A stretch of 6,190 nt of DNA from an uncultured bacterium (GTDB taxonomy: Bacteria > Bacillota > Bacilli > Lactobacillales > Lactobacillaceae): NCBI GenBank assembly GCA_905214235.1, contig CAJMLF010000047.1, positions 1 to 6,190 on the forward strand, written 5' to 3'. This document shows, piece by piece, positions 1-6,141 of this stretch; position 1 is the first letter of the stretch, and every line of letters starts with the position of its first letter. The notes under the pieces are model-generated. The model ran no database searches. It worked only from the letters and a program-made list of their open reading frames with translations, and was not told the DNA's origin. The position numbers and the translations under genes are program-made.

Positions 1-115
1 GTATAGGAGGTCCTGCTGACAATTTATAGACGTGTCGTTATGGTGTGCTTACAGTAAATTCAAAGTGACCCCAATTAATAAATAAATTAGTATTAAATAT
101 AGCCTTAGAACTAAG
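1..115. other. AT-rich stretch with no supported gene
   Basis: All three forward frames hit a stop within the first 29 bases, so at most about eight C-terminal codons of an upstream plus-strand gene could lie here (frame 3 would end at a TAG at 27-29). No minus-strand ATG is present. A Shine-Dalgarno-like AGGAGGT at 5-11 has no start codon at a usable distance. The segment becomes very AT-rich from about 70 to 100. A 5-bp hairpin, CTTAG-aa-CTAAG (104-115), touches the left foot of the large hairpin that follows. Confidence 0.5.
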
Positions 116-154
116 AGGCGCGGACCACCAGGATACAGTGGTCCGCGCCTTTTG
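116..154. terminator. Strong intrinsic terminator hairpin beyond the lysR stop
   Basis: A perfect 13-bp GC-rich stem pairs 116-128 with 138-150 around a 9-nt loop (129-137). On the plus strand it is followed at once by TTTT and a T-rich tail. On the minus strand it begins six bases after the stop codon of the LysR gene, but the tract after it (CTTAGTTCT) is a poorer U-run and contains a further 5-bp hairpin. I read it as the terminator of the LysR gene that probably also stops transcription arriving from the left. The better U-tract is on the plus strand. Confidence 0.75.
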
Positions 155-156
155 TA

Positions 157-1089
157 TTATTCATCTTCACCAATAATTTTAAAGCCATAGTCGCGAATGT
201 GGTTTTTCAGCAGTTGGATATATTCTTGCCCAAGCTGGCTGATAACGGTGTGCTGGTGGTGGACAATTCCGATGGTAATGGGATCGTCAAGCTTCAAGGG
301 GATGGCAACAATTTTATCGTCATTGAGCTTGCTGCTGATGATTCCGGAACTGATGGTGTAGCCGTTCAGGCCGACCATCAGGTTGAAAATAGTGGCCCGG
401 TCACTAACCTTGATTTCCTTCTTGTGACTCAGGGTTGATTGGATCTCTTCTGAAAAGTAAAAGGAGTTATTATCGCCCTGTTCAAAGGAGAGGTAGGGGA
501 GGCCCGTCAAATCATCAAGCTTAATTGAATGACGCTTGGCGAGGGGGTTATAGCGGCTCAAAAAGACGTGCGGTTGGGCCACAAAGAGCGGGGTGAATAT
601 CAAGCCATTTTCCGTGAGTAGTTTATCAATGATGCGGCGGTTGAAATTATTAATATAAAGTACCCCCAGTTCGCTCTTAAAGGTGCGGAGGTCATTAAAA
701 ATGTTTTCCGTTTCGGTCTCACGCAGGGTGAACTTGTAGGTTGGTGCGTTGATTTTCTTGAGCAACTCTACGAAGGCATTAACGACAAATGCGTAGTGCT
801 GTGCCGAAACGGCAAAAGACTGGTGAAGGGGTTGCTGCTTTTTAAAGCGGTCATCGAGCAAGTGGACCTGGTCCAGAATCTGCTTGGCATAGTTCATGAA
901 TTCGCGCCCGTCAGCAGTCAGCCGGACACCAGCGTTACTCCTTTGCAGAATCGTGATTCCCATCTCTTTTTCAAAATCCTTGATGGCACTGGAGAGGCTC
1001 GGCTGGGTAAGGTAAAGCCGTTTGGCGGCCTCATTAATGGACCCCGTCTCAATTACCGCTTCTAAGTATTCTAGTTGCTTAATTCGCAT
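157..1089 (-). CDS. LysR-family transcriptional regulator, MetR/MtaR-like, divergent from metE
   Basis: This is a 310-residue DNA-binding regulator, the normal length for LysR-type proteins. The winged helix-turn-helix fills residues 1-60, with the helix-turn-helix at about 18-37 (SINEAAKRLYLTQPSLSSAI). A linker helix runs to about 85 and a periplasmic-binding-protein-like effector domain covers about 91-300. Stretches such as SAQHYAFVVNAF, AQPHVFLSRYNPLAK and VSDRATIFNLMVGLNGYTI resemble, from memory, streptococcal MetR/MtaR regulators of methionine uptake and synthesis. The start is supported by AAGGAGAT six bases upstream and a promoter just beyond it. The gene points away from metE across 123 bp, the classic arrangement for a LysR regulator that controls its neighbour and itself. 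A role in methionine control is inferred; the effector (homocysteine in some relatives) cannot be read from the sequence. Family call sure, target likely. Confidence 0.93.
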   Translation of the reverse strand: MRIKQLEYLEAVIETGSINEAAKRLYLTQPSLSSAIKDFEKEMGITILQRSNAGVRLTADGREFMNYAKQILDQVHLLDDRFKKQQPLHQSFAVSAQHYAFVVNAFVELLKKINAPTYKFTLRETETENIFNDLRTFKSELGVLYINNFNRRIIDKLLTENGLIFTPLFVAQPHVFLSRYNPLAKRHSIKLDDLTGLPYLSFEQGDNNSFYFSEEIQSTLSHKKEIKVSDRATIFNLMVGLNGYTISSGIISSKLNDDKIVAIPLKLDDPITIGIVHHQHTVISQLGQEYIQLLKNHIRDYGFKIIGEDE

Positions 1090-1095
1090 CGGCTC

Positions 1096-1139
1096 ATCTC
1101 CTTTTCTAGCATTGTAAGTATTTCCTATATCCAGTTCAA
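1096..1139 (-). promoter_or_regulatory. Promoter and ribosome binding site of the LysR gene
   Basis: Reading the minus strand, a -35 TTGAAC (plus positions 1134-1139) is separated by exactly 17 bases from a -10 TACAAT (1111-1116). The start point would fall near 1104, giving a leader of only about 15 bases that consists mainly of the Shine-Dalgarno AAAGGAGAT (1096-1104), six bases before the ATG. The -35 matches consensus at four of six bases and the -10 at five of six. Confidence 0.7.
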
Positions 1140-1149
1140 ATATTTAACA

Positions 1150-1162
1150 GTTATTCAATAAC
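1150..1162. promoter_or_regulatory. Candidate operator: perfect dyad in the lysR-metE intergenic region
   Basis: GTTATT-c-AATAAC is a perfect inverted repeat with 6-base arms around one central base. It sits between the two divergent promoters, centred about 52 bases upstream of the expected LysR-gene start point and overlapping the -35 region of the candidate metE promoter. LysR proteins usually bind interrupted dyads in such positions. Only the TTCAA core agrees with the streptococcal MetR box as I remember it (TATAGTTTSAAACTATA), so assignment to this regulator is inference. Confidence 0.45.
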
Positions 1163-1180
1163 GATGATCCATGTTAGATT
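1154..1180 (+). promoter_or_regulatory. Weak candidate promoter for metE-metF-folD
   Basis: An extended -10 (TG at 1172-1173, then TAGATT at 1175-1180, four of six consensus bases) lies about 33 bases before the metE start. No good -35 exists at 16-18 bases; the nearest is TTCAAT at 1154-1159 with a 15-base spacer, inside the dyad. A weak promoter that needs an activator fits a LysR-controlled gene. The exact start point is uncertain. Confidence 0.35.
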
Positions 1181-1197
1181 ATTAGACAAATAAAAAC

Positions 1198-1218
1198 GAA
1201 AGAGATGGATGAATGATG
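1198..1218 (+). promoter_or_regulatory. metE translation start region with stacked ATG codons
   Basis: A purine-rich, imperfect Shine-Dalgarno (GAAAGAGA, about 1199-1205) precedes four ATG codons at 1205, 1209, 1213 and 1216 in three frames. The ATGs at 1213 and 1216 are in the metE frame. With 8-11 bases from the binding site either fits, and they differ by one methionine. The ATG at 1205 opens a three-codon reading frame (M-D-E) whose TGA overlaps the metE start; the one at 1209 runs in another frame. Confidence 0.45.
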
Positions 1219-3480
1219 ACAGCAACCACAATTATTGGCTTCCCCCGGATTGGCGAGAAGCGCGAACTGAAATTTGCCACTGAAAAGTACTTCAAAAATA
1301 AAATCAGCCAAGCCGAACTGCAAGAAACGTCCCGAAAGCTTCGTAAGCACAACTGGGAGCTTCTCGTTCGGGCGGGAATTGACGAAATCCCGAGCAACGA
1401 CTTTTCTTACTATGACCAGACGCTCGATGCCGCCTTCATGTTCAATTTGGTTCCCCAAAATGTTCAGGCCCTGCCTTTCTCCCCGTTAGATAAGTACTTC
1501 GCCCTCGCCCGGGGTTACCAGGGCAAGGAGGGGAACGTGCTGGCCTGGCCGATGAAGAAGTGGTTCAACACGAACTACCACTACTTGGTTCCACAACTTA
1601 ACCAGGATACTCAATTTAAGCTAAGCGGTGACAAGATTTTCAAGGAATTTGCAGAGGCTAAAGACCTTGGTATCATTACCCGCCCAGTGCTGGTGGGGCC
1701 CTTCACCCTACTAAAATTGAGTGAGTACCAGAACGTTACCGCCGCGGACTTTGTTAACGATGCGGTGGCGGCCTACCAGGCAGTCTTTGAAAGGCTTGCC
1801 GCCGCTGGGGCCCAGTGGATTCAACTTGATGAACCATCCCTGGTTAAGGACCTCACCGCGGCAGATCAACAATTATTCAACGACATTTACCGGCCACTGC
1901 TGGCTGCTAAGGGTAAATTAAAGGTCCTTTGCCAAACCTACTTTGGAGACGTCCGTGACGTTTATAACGACCTAATAAGCTTACCGTTTGATGGGCTTGG
2001 CCTTGATTTCGTAGAGGGAAAGCAAACACGCCAGCTTGTCAGTGGCAACTTCCCAGATGACAAGGTTTTGTTTGCTGGAGTTGTAAACGGGAAAAACATT
2101 TGGCGGGATAACTACGCTAAGAGCCTGGCCCGGCTGCAAGAGACCCAGGCCAAGAATATTGTGGTCAACACGTCCTGCTCCCTTCTTCACGTGCCAATCA
2201 CCGTTGCAAACGAAAACTTTGCACCAGCGGTTAAGGAGCACTTTGCATTTGCCGTGGAGAAACTGGGTGAGATCAAGGACATTGCCGCAATTTATGGGGG
2301 CCAGGCCAAGGAGCAACTCACCGCTAACCAAGCGTTGTTTGCTAAACCGCGGGTTCAAGAAGATGCTGAGCTACACGCTAAAATTGCCAGCTTAAAGGAA
2401 GAAGATTTTATTCGCCAGCCTGCCCGTAAGGTTCGGGAGAAAATCCAGAAGAAGGAATTCAACTTGCCACTTTTGCCGACCACCACGATTGGTTCCTTCC
2501 CCCAGACCAAGGAAGTCCGGAGTGTTCGACGTCAGTTCCGCCGTCACGAAATCGACCAGGAACAATATGATGACTTTATCAAGGGCAAGATTGATGACTG
2601 GTTGAAATGGCAGGAAGAGGTTGGCCTGGACGTCCTGGTTCACGGGGAATTCGAACGTAACGACATGGTGGAGTACTTTGGCCAGCACCTTTCGGGATAC
2701 CTCTTCTCGAAAAACGCTTGGGTTCAGTCATACGGAACCCGCTGCGTAAAGCCGCCAATTATTTGGGGAGACGTTAAACGTCGTCACCCAATCACCATCA
2801 AGTGGTCCAAGTACGCCCAAAGTCAAACCAAGAAACTGGTGAAGGGGATGCTGACGGGACCAGTTACCATTCTTAACTGGTCATTCCCTCGGGAGGATAT
2901 TAGTCTAAAAGAATCTACCCTTCAGCTGGCATTGGCCATCCAGGGGGAGGTTCTCGACCTCGAAGCCAACGGTATCAAGATTATCCAGATTGACGAGGCG
3001 GCCCTCCGTGAGAAGCTACCGTTGCGGAAGTCCGACTGGTATTCAGAATACCTGAATTGGGCAATCCCCGCTTTCCGCCTAGTTCACAGCAAGGTGAAGC
3101 CGGAGACCCAGATTCACACCCACATGTGTTACAGCGAGTTTTCCGATATTATCCCGGCAATTGATGCTATGGATGCCGACGTGATTTCTTTTGAGGCTTC
3201 GCGCTCAAACTTGGAGATCCTCGACGCACTCAAGAAGCAACACTTTGAAACCGAAGTGGGGCCGGGAGTCTATGATATTCACTCTCCGCGGATTCCGTCC
3301 GTTGACGAAGTGGAAGCAACCATCAACCGCATTCTGGCTAAGATTGCCGCGCCCAAAGTATGGATTAACCCCGACTGTGGCCTTAAAACCAGGGGCGTAA
3401 AAGAAACTAAGGCCAGCCTGACCAATGTAATTGCGGCCACGCGCGCAGTCCGTCGGCACTTGAAAGAGGAGGGGGATTAG
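1213..3480 (+). CDS. metE: Cobalamin-independent methionine synthase (5-methyltetrahydropteroyltriglutamate-homocysteine methyltransferase)
   Basis: This cytoplasmic enzyme transfers the methyl group of 5-methyl-tetrahydrofolate (polyglutamate form) to homocysteine, the last step of methionine synthesis, using zinc and no vitamin B12. At 755 residues it is full length. The N-terminal barrel starts with [11 protein letters not shown], where RELK (17-20) matches the folate-contacting motif of E. coli MetE. The C-terminal catalytic barrel starts near 420 with [10 protein letters not shown]426-S428, E479, D594 and E600 correspond to homocysteine-contacting residues. The zinc ligands are H637 and C639 (HTHMC), E661 (SFEASRS) and C722 (NPDCGLKTR). 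The proton-donor histidine is H690 (YDIHSPR). All key residues are present, so it should be active. It opens a three-gene unit, and its TAG directly abuts the metF ATG. No riboswitch precedes it. The ATG at 1216 is an equally plausible start. Confidence 0.98.
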   Translation: MMTATTIIGFPRIGEKRELKFATEKYFKNKISQAELQETSRKLRKHNWELLVRAGIDEIPSNDFSYYDQTLDAAFMFNLVPQNVQALPFSPLDKYFALARGYQGKEGNVLAWPMKKWFNTNYHYLVPQLNQDTQFKLSGDKIFKEFAEAKDLGIITRPVLVGPFTLLKLSEYQNVTAADFVNDAVAAYQAVFERLAAAGAQWIQLDEPSLVKDLTAADQQLFNDIYRPLLAAKGKLKVLCQTYFGDVRDVYNDLISLPFDGLGLDFVEGKQTRQLVSGNFPDDKVLFAGVVNGKNIWRDNYAKSLARLQETQAKNIVVNTSCSLLHVPITVANENFAPAVKEHFAFAVEKLGEIKDIAAIYGGQAKEQLTANQALFAKPRVQEDAELHAKIASLKEEDFIRQPARKVREKIQKKEFNLPLLPTTTIGSFPQTKEVRSVRRQFRRHEIDQEQYDDFIKGKIDDWLKWQEEVGLDVLVHGEFERNDMVEYFGQHLSGYLFSKNAWVQSYGTRCVKPPIIWGDVKRRHPITIKWSKYAQSQTKKLVKGMLTGPVTILNWSFPREDISLKESTLQLALAIQGEVLDLEANGIKIIQIDEAALREKLPLRKSDWYSEYLNWAIPAFRLVHSKVKPETQIHTHMCYSEFSDIIPAIDAMDADVISFEASRSNLEILDALKKQHFETEVGPGVYDIHSPRIPSVDEVEATINRILAKIAAPKVWINPDCGLKTRGVKETKASLTNVIAATRAVRRHLKEEGD

Positions 3481-4338
3481 ATGACAACTTTATCGTATGA
3501 AGTCTTTCCACCGAACTCACAGGTGGGAATTGACCACCTTAGCCAGGTCCTGGCGGAACTGCAGGACCTCGACCCCGCCTTCATTAGCGTCACTTGCAGC
3601 AGTAAAACAAGCCAGCTTGCCAAGGAGACGGTCAAGGTCGCGGACTATGTGCAAAATCAGTGCCAGGTGCCCGCAATGGCCCACCTACCGGCCTGGTACC
3701 TTAGCAAAGCGGATGTGGACCGGATCCTGGAGCAACTGCGGGCTTACCACGTTAACCGGGTGCTGGTTTTACGGGGGGATGAACGTCCTAACCTACAGAA
3801 AAAGAACGATTTTACCCATGCCAGTGACCTAATTGCCTATATCCGCCAAAATTACCCGGACTTTCAAATTACGGGAGCCTGCTACCCTGAAAAACATCCC
3901 GAATCGTTAAACATGGTTGATGAAATTCAGCATTTGCGATTAAAGGTGGCCGCAGGGTGTGACCAGATAATTACCCAACTTTTTCTGGATAATCAGTGCT
4001 TTTATCGCTTTCGTGAACTATGTGCTGTCGCGGGGATTGAGGTGTCCATCATTGCTGGAGTTATGCCGATTGTAAACGAGCGGCAAGCCAACCGCATCTT
4101 ACGAACCAGCGCGGTGGCGGTACCGGAAAAGTTTAAAAACATTCTGGCAAAATACCGGGACCACCCTCAGGCCTTAAAGCAAGCGGGAATTACTTACGCA
4201 ATTGATCAGATTGTCGACCTGGTGACCAATGACGTTGCCGGGGTTCACCTCTACACGATGAATCAGGCGGACACCGCCCGGCAGATTAAGCAAAATATTG
4301 GTTCCCTTTTCCAAGTACAGTGTGAGGGGGCGAAGTGA
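3481..4338 (+). CDS. metF: 5,10-methylenetetrahydrofolate reductase
   Basis: MetF is a cytoplasmic FAD enzyme that reduces 5,10-methylene- to 5-methyl-tetrahydrofolate, the methyl donor used by MetE next door. It has 285 residues, slightly under the usual 290-300 because the N-terminus is short. One barrel domain is visible: SYEVFPP with the catalytic E7 (E. coli E28), ISVTCSS, H68 (E. coli H88), LRGD with R98 and D100 (E. coli R118 and D120), CYPEKHPES, ITQLFLD with Q166 (E. coli Q183), and IIAGVMPI. C160 occupies the position of E. coli A177. The usual HLTC motif reads HLPA (68-71), an unusual change. The start has no gap after the metE stop and a strong AGAGGAGGGGG Shine-Dalgarno (3465-3475) inside the end of metE, so translation is probably coupled. 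The identification is secure; the effect of the HLPA change is unknown. Confidence 0.96.
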   Translation: MTTLSYEVFPPNSQVGIDHLSQVLAELQDLDPAFISVTCSSKTSQLAKETVKVADYVQNQCQVPAMAHLPAWYLSKADVDRILEQLRAYHVNRVLVLRGDERPNLQKKNDFTHASDLIAYIRQNYPDFQITGACYPEKHPESLNMVDEIQHLRLKVAAGCDQIITQLFLDNQCFYRFRELCAVAGIEVSIIAGVMPIVNERQANRILRTSAVAVPEKFKNILAKYRDHPQALKQAGITYAIDQIVDLVTNDVAGVHLYTMNQADTARQIKQNIGSLFQVQCEGAK

Positions 4339-4340
4339 TG
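4323..4340 (+). promoter_or_regulatory. folD ribosome binding site and metF/folD overlap
   Basis: GAGGGGG at 4324-4330 is seven bases before the ATG at 4338, which overlaps the metF stop as TGATG. A GTG at 4335 is in the same frame but only four bases from the binding site. The ATG is therefore preferred, and coupling by stop-start overlap is likely. Confidence 0.65.
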
Positions 4341-5207
4341 ATCATTGATGGTCGAAAAATTGCCCGGGAAATAAATGCAAAGAGCAAGCAACGGGTAGCG
4401 ACGTTAAAAGCACGCCAGGTCACACCGGGAATTGCGGTTATCCTTGTTGGCAATGACCCCGCCAGCAGGATTTACACTCGCACCAAGCACCGTCTTGCCC
4501 AAAAGCTCGGCATTGCCTCAACCCTGTACCATTTCTCAGCGGACGTTGACCAGGCAACGGTTCTCCGGCAGGTCCGTCGGTTAAACCAGGATGACCAGGT
4601 TGATGCAATCCTGGTCCAGGAACCCTTACCAGGGCAGTTAAATAATGAAGAGATTGTCAACGCAATTGACCCCGCCAAGGACGTGGATGGCTTGCACCCA
4701 CTTAATCTGGGACGCCTGTTCGCTAAGCAAGGGGGACATTACCCGGTGGCCTGCACCCCACGAGGAATCATGGACTTGCTTGACCGCTACCAGGTTCCTT
4801 TAGAAGGCGCGAACGTGGTGATCGTGGGGAGGAGCCTCCTGGTGGGAAAACCCATGCTGGCACTGTTAAATAACCGGAATGCCACCGTCACTTTTGTTGG
4901 CCGCCACACTAAGAACCGGTCAGAACTGACGAGACAAGCCGATATACTGATTGTCGCAGCTGGTGTGCCCAGTTTGATTAAAGCTTCTGATATCAAGGTG
5001 GGGTTGACGGTGATTGACGTGGGCATCAATCGCTTGTCATCCGGAAAGTTGGTGGGGGATGTTGATTATATTAGTGTCCTTCCTAAGGCCCGGCTTATTA
5101 CGCCCGTACCTGGTGGCGTGGGCCCGATGACGGTGGCCGCTTTGATGAGCCAGGCGATTGACCTTGCCGAGTGGCGGCGAGCAGCAGGGCAGTATTTAGT
5201 GGGATAA
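4338..5207 (+). CDS. folD: Bifunctional methylenetetrahydrofolate dehydrogenase / methenyltetrahydrofolate cyclohydrolase
   Basis: FolD is a cytoplasmic enzyme that interconverts 5,10-methylene-, 5,10-methenyl- and 10-formyl-tetrahydrofolate with NAD(P). Here it sits with metF and metE and can supply methylene-tetrahydrofolate for methyl-group synthesis. With the ATG at 4338 it has 289 residues, the usual length (a GTG at 4335 would add one). The N-terminal catalytic domain carries Y46 and K50 (YTRTK), Q94 and D117 (DVDGLHP). The Rossmann domain carries GRSLLVGKP (164-172), IDVGINR and PVPGGVGPMTVA. Departures from common motifs are VQEPLP instead of VQLPLP (E95), ACTP instead of PCTP, and FVGRHTKN where many relatives have CHSxTKN, which places R189 near the expected NADP 2'-phosphate site. 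Catalytic residues are intact, so activity is expected. It may be a second copy beside a housekeeping folD, which this window cannot show. Confidence 0.95.
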   Translation: MIIDGRKIAREINAKSKQRVATLKARQVTPGIAVILVGNDPASRIYTRTKHRLAQKLGIASTLYHFSADVDQATVLRQVRRLNQDDQVDAILVQEPLPGQLNNEEIVNAIDPAKDVDGLHPLNLGRLFAKQGGHYPVACTPRGIMDLLDRYQVPLEGANVVIVGRSLLVGKPMLALLNNRNATVTFVGRHTKNRSELTRQADILIVAAGVPSLIKASDIKVGLTVIDVGINRLSSGKLVGDVDYISVLPKARLITPVPGGVGPMTVAALMSQAIDLAEWRRAAGQYLVG

Positions 5208-5221
5208 GATTGTAATAAGTA

Positions 5222-5260
5222 GAGACTGGGAGAAAGTGCTTTCTCGCCAGCCTCTTTTTT
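5222..5260 (+). terminator. Intrinsic terminator of metE-metF-folD
   Basis: Fifteen bases after the folD stop, a long stem pairs GAG, CTGG and GAGAAA with TTTCTC, CCAG and CTC around a GTGC loop, interrupted by one A-C mismatch and one bulged G. It runs directly into six T (5255-5260). This clearly ends the operon on the plus strand. Confidence 0.92.
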
Positions 5261-5270
5261 GATAGGGGAG

Positions 5271-5291
5271 TATAATCAAGTGGGAAGGGGG
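5271..5291 (+). promoter_or_regulatory. Candidate -10 element and ribosome binding site of the TauE/SafE gene
   Basis: A perfect TATAAT stands at 5271-5276, but no -35 can be seen; the bases 17 upstream fall in the descending arm of the preceding terminator, and there is no TG extension. AAGGGGG (5285-5291) is a plausible Shine-Dalgarno, 11 bases from the ATG at 5303, slightly far. A start point near 5283 would leave a leader of about 20 bases. The promoter call is tentative. Confidence 0.4.
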
Positions 5292-5302
5292 AAGTCGCAA
5301 CA

Positions 5303-6055
5303 ATGACGGGACTGGCATTCATAATCGTATTAATTGTAATTGGCTTCTTTTCCGGGGTCGTAGCGTCTGCGGCTGGACTAGCCTCATTGGTCTGCTATCC
5401 GGGACTAATTGCCGTGGGCCTATCCCCAGTAGCAGCTAACGTGACCGGGACTTTTGCGATGGTTTTCTCCGGAATCGGCGCGGTAGCCTCATCGCGCGGT
5501 GAGCTGCGGGACCACTGGGGTGAGGTCCTCAAGGTAACGCCGCTAACCTTAGCTGGCTGCATTGTTGGGGCCCTTATGCTCTTCACTTTTCCGGAAAAGG
5601 ACTTTGCCCTGATTGCCCCCATCTTTATCCTCCTGTCGGCGGTACTCGTTCTTTTGCCACGGCGGACAAACCACCTGAGCGGTGACCACCGTTCGTGGCA
5701 AACCGTGGTTGCCTGGTGCGCAATCTTTTTTGTTGGCTTGTATTCGGGATACTTTGGTGCCGCATCGGGGGTCCTGATGTTGGCCATCCTTAACGTGATC
5801 TCCGGGGTACCGTTTAAGGAGTACAACGCGATTAAGAACCTGGTAATGGCCTTTTCCAACCTGGTTTCAATGGTGGTTTACGCCCTCAAGACGACTATTT
5901 TGTGGGCGGATATTGTTCCTTTAGCCGTCGGTTTCTTGATGGGGGGCTACCTGGGACCCAAGATTGTCCGCCGGGTTCAGCAAGGGGTAATGAAGTCAGT
6001 CGTGGCCCTTGGCGCCATTGTCTTATCCGGCTGGCTATTTTACCGGGCCGTTTAG
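5303..6055 (+). CDS. TauE/SafE-family membrane transporter, possible sulfite/organosulfur anion exporter
   Basis: This is a 250-residue, very hydrophobic inner-membrane protein with about eight membrane segments (roughly 4-20, 25-40, 46-63, 77-96, 102-119, 134-166 as two, 176-196, 201-217, 231-248). The two halves repeat a related pattern: FFSGVVASAAGLASLVCYPGL followed by LSPVAANVTGT early, and YSGYFGAASGVLMLAIL followed by PFKEYNAIKNLVMAFSNL late. This is typical of the TauE/SafE (sulfite exporter) family. Some members move sulfite, sulfoacetate or other small anions, but most are uncharacterised and specificity cannot be read here. Length is normal and the reading frame intact. It is separated from folD by a strong terminator, so it is probably transcribed alone. 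Its place beside a methionine operon suggests, without proving, a sulfur role. No clear terminator follows it. Confidence 0.88.
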   Translation: MTGLAFIIVLIVIGFFSGVVASAAGLASLVCYPGLIAVGLSPVAANVTGTFAMVFSGIGAVASSRGELRDHWGEVLKVTPLTLAGCIVGALMLFTFPEKDFALIAPIFILLSAVLVLLPRRTNHLSGDHRSWQTVVAWCAIFFVGLYSGYFGAASGVLMLAILNVISGVPFKEYNAIKNLVMAFSNLVSMVVYALKTTILWADIVPLAVGFLMGGYLGPKIVRRVQQGVMKSVVALGAIVLSGWLFYRAV

Positions 6056-6082
6056 GCGAGAAAATTTTTATTCAGCCATCCC

Positions 6083-6111
6083 TTGACGGTGGGAAAGGGT
6101 TACGATATAAT
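6083..6111 (+). promoter_or_regulatory. Strong sigma-A promoter of the tRNA gene
   Basis: TTGACG (6083-6088) and TATAAT (6106-6111) are separated by exactly 17 bases, five of six and six of six consensus matches. The start point should fall near 6118, about 24 bases before the tRNA. This is the best promoter in the window and fits a stable-RNA gene or operon running beyond the right edge. Confidence 0.88.
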
Positions 6112-6121
6112 TTAAGCATTG

Positions 6122-6136
6122 GTTGTTTTTAACAAC
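6122..6136 (+). repeat. Small perfect hairpin in the tRNA leader
   Basis: GTTGTT (6122-6127) and AACAAC (6131-6136) pair perfectly around a TTT loop. The hairpin lies between the expected transcription start and the mature tRNA end. It has no following T-run, so it is not a terminator. Its role, if any, is unknown. Confidence 0.5.
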
Positions 6137-6141
6137 GTTAT

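Noticed and set aside
1..84. Possible short plus-strand gene behind the AGGAGGT at 5-11
   Set aside because: The first ATG (40-42) gives five codons, and a GTG at 33 gives 17 codons at too great a distance from the binding site. Nothing resembles a known peptide.
199..1065. Open frames on the plus strand inside the LysR gene
   Set aside because: They lie opposite a clear LysR coding region, have no ribosome binding site and no protein-family features.
1121..1145. ATAT-N9-ATAT and AAATATTT symmetries as further operators
   Set aside because: Short, purely AT and overlapping the -35 and spacer of the LysR promoter; expected often by chance in such AT-rich DNA.
1174..1458. Minus-strand open frames crossing the metE start
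   Set aside because: They overlap the conserved N-terminus of MetE and the intergenic region and have no recognisable domain.
5395..5859. Long minus-strand open frame opposite the TauE/SafE gene
   Set aside because: Its translation is rich in Arg, Pro and Thr as expected from a GC-rich shadow frame of a hydrophobic protein. The plus-strand protein is clearly real.
5902..6132. Second plus-strand frame running from the TauE/SafE gene into the tRNA leader
   Set aside because: It is an out-of-frame overlap with the end of the membrane protein and reads through the tRNA promoter; no family features.
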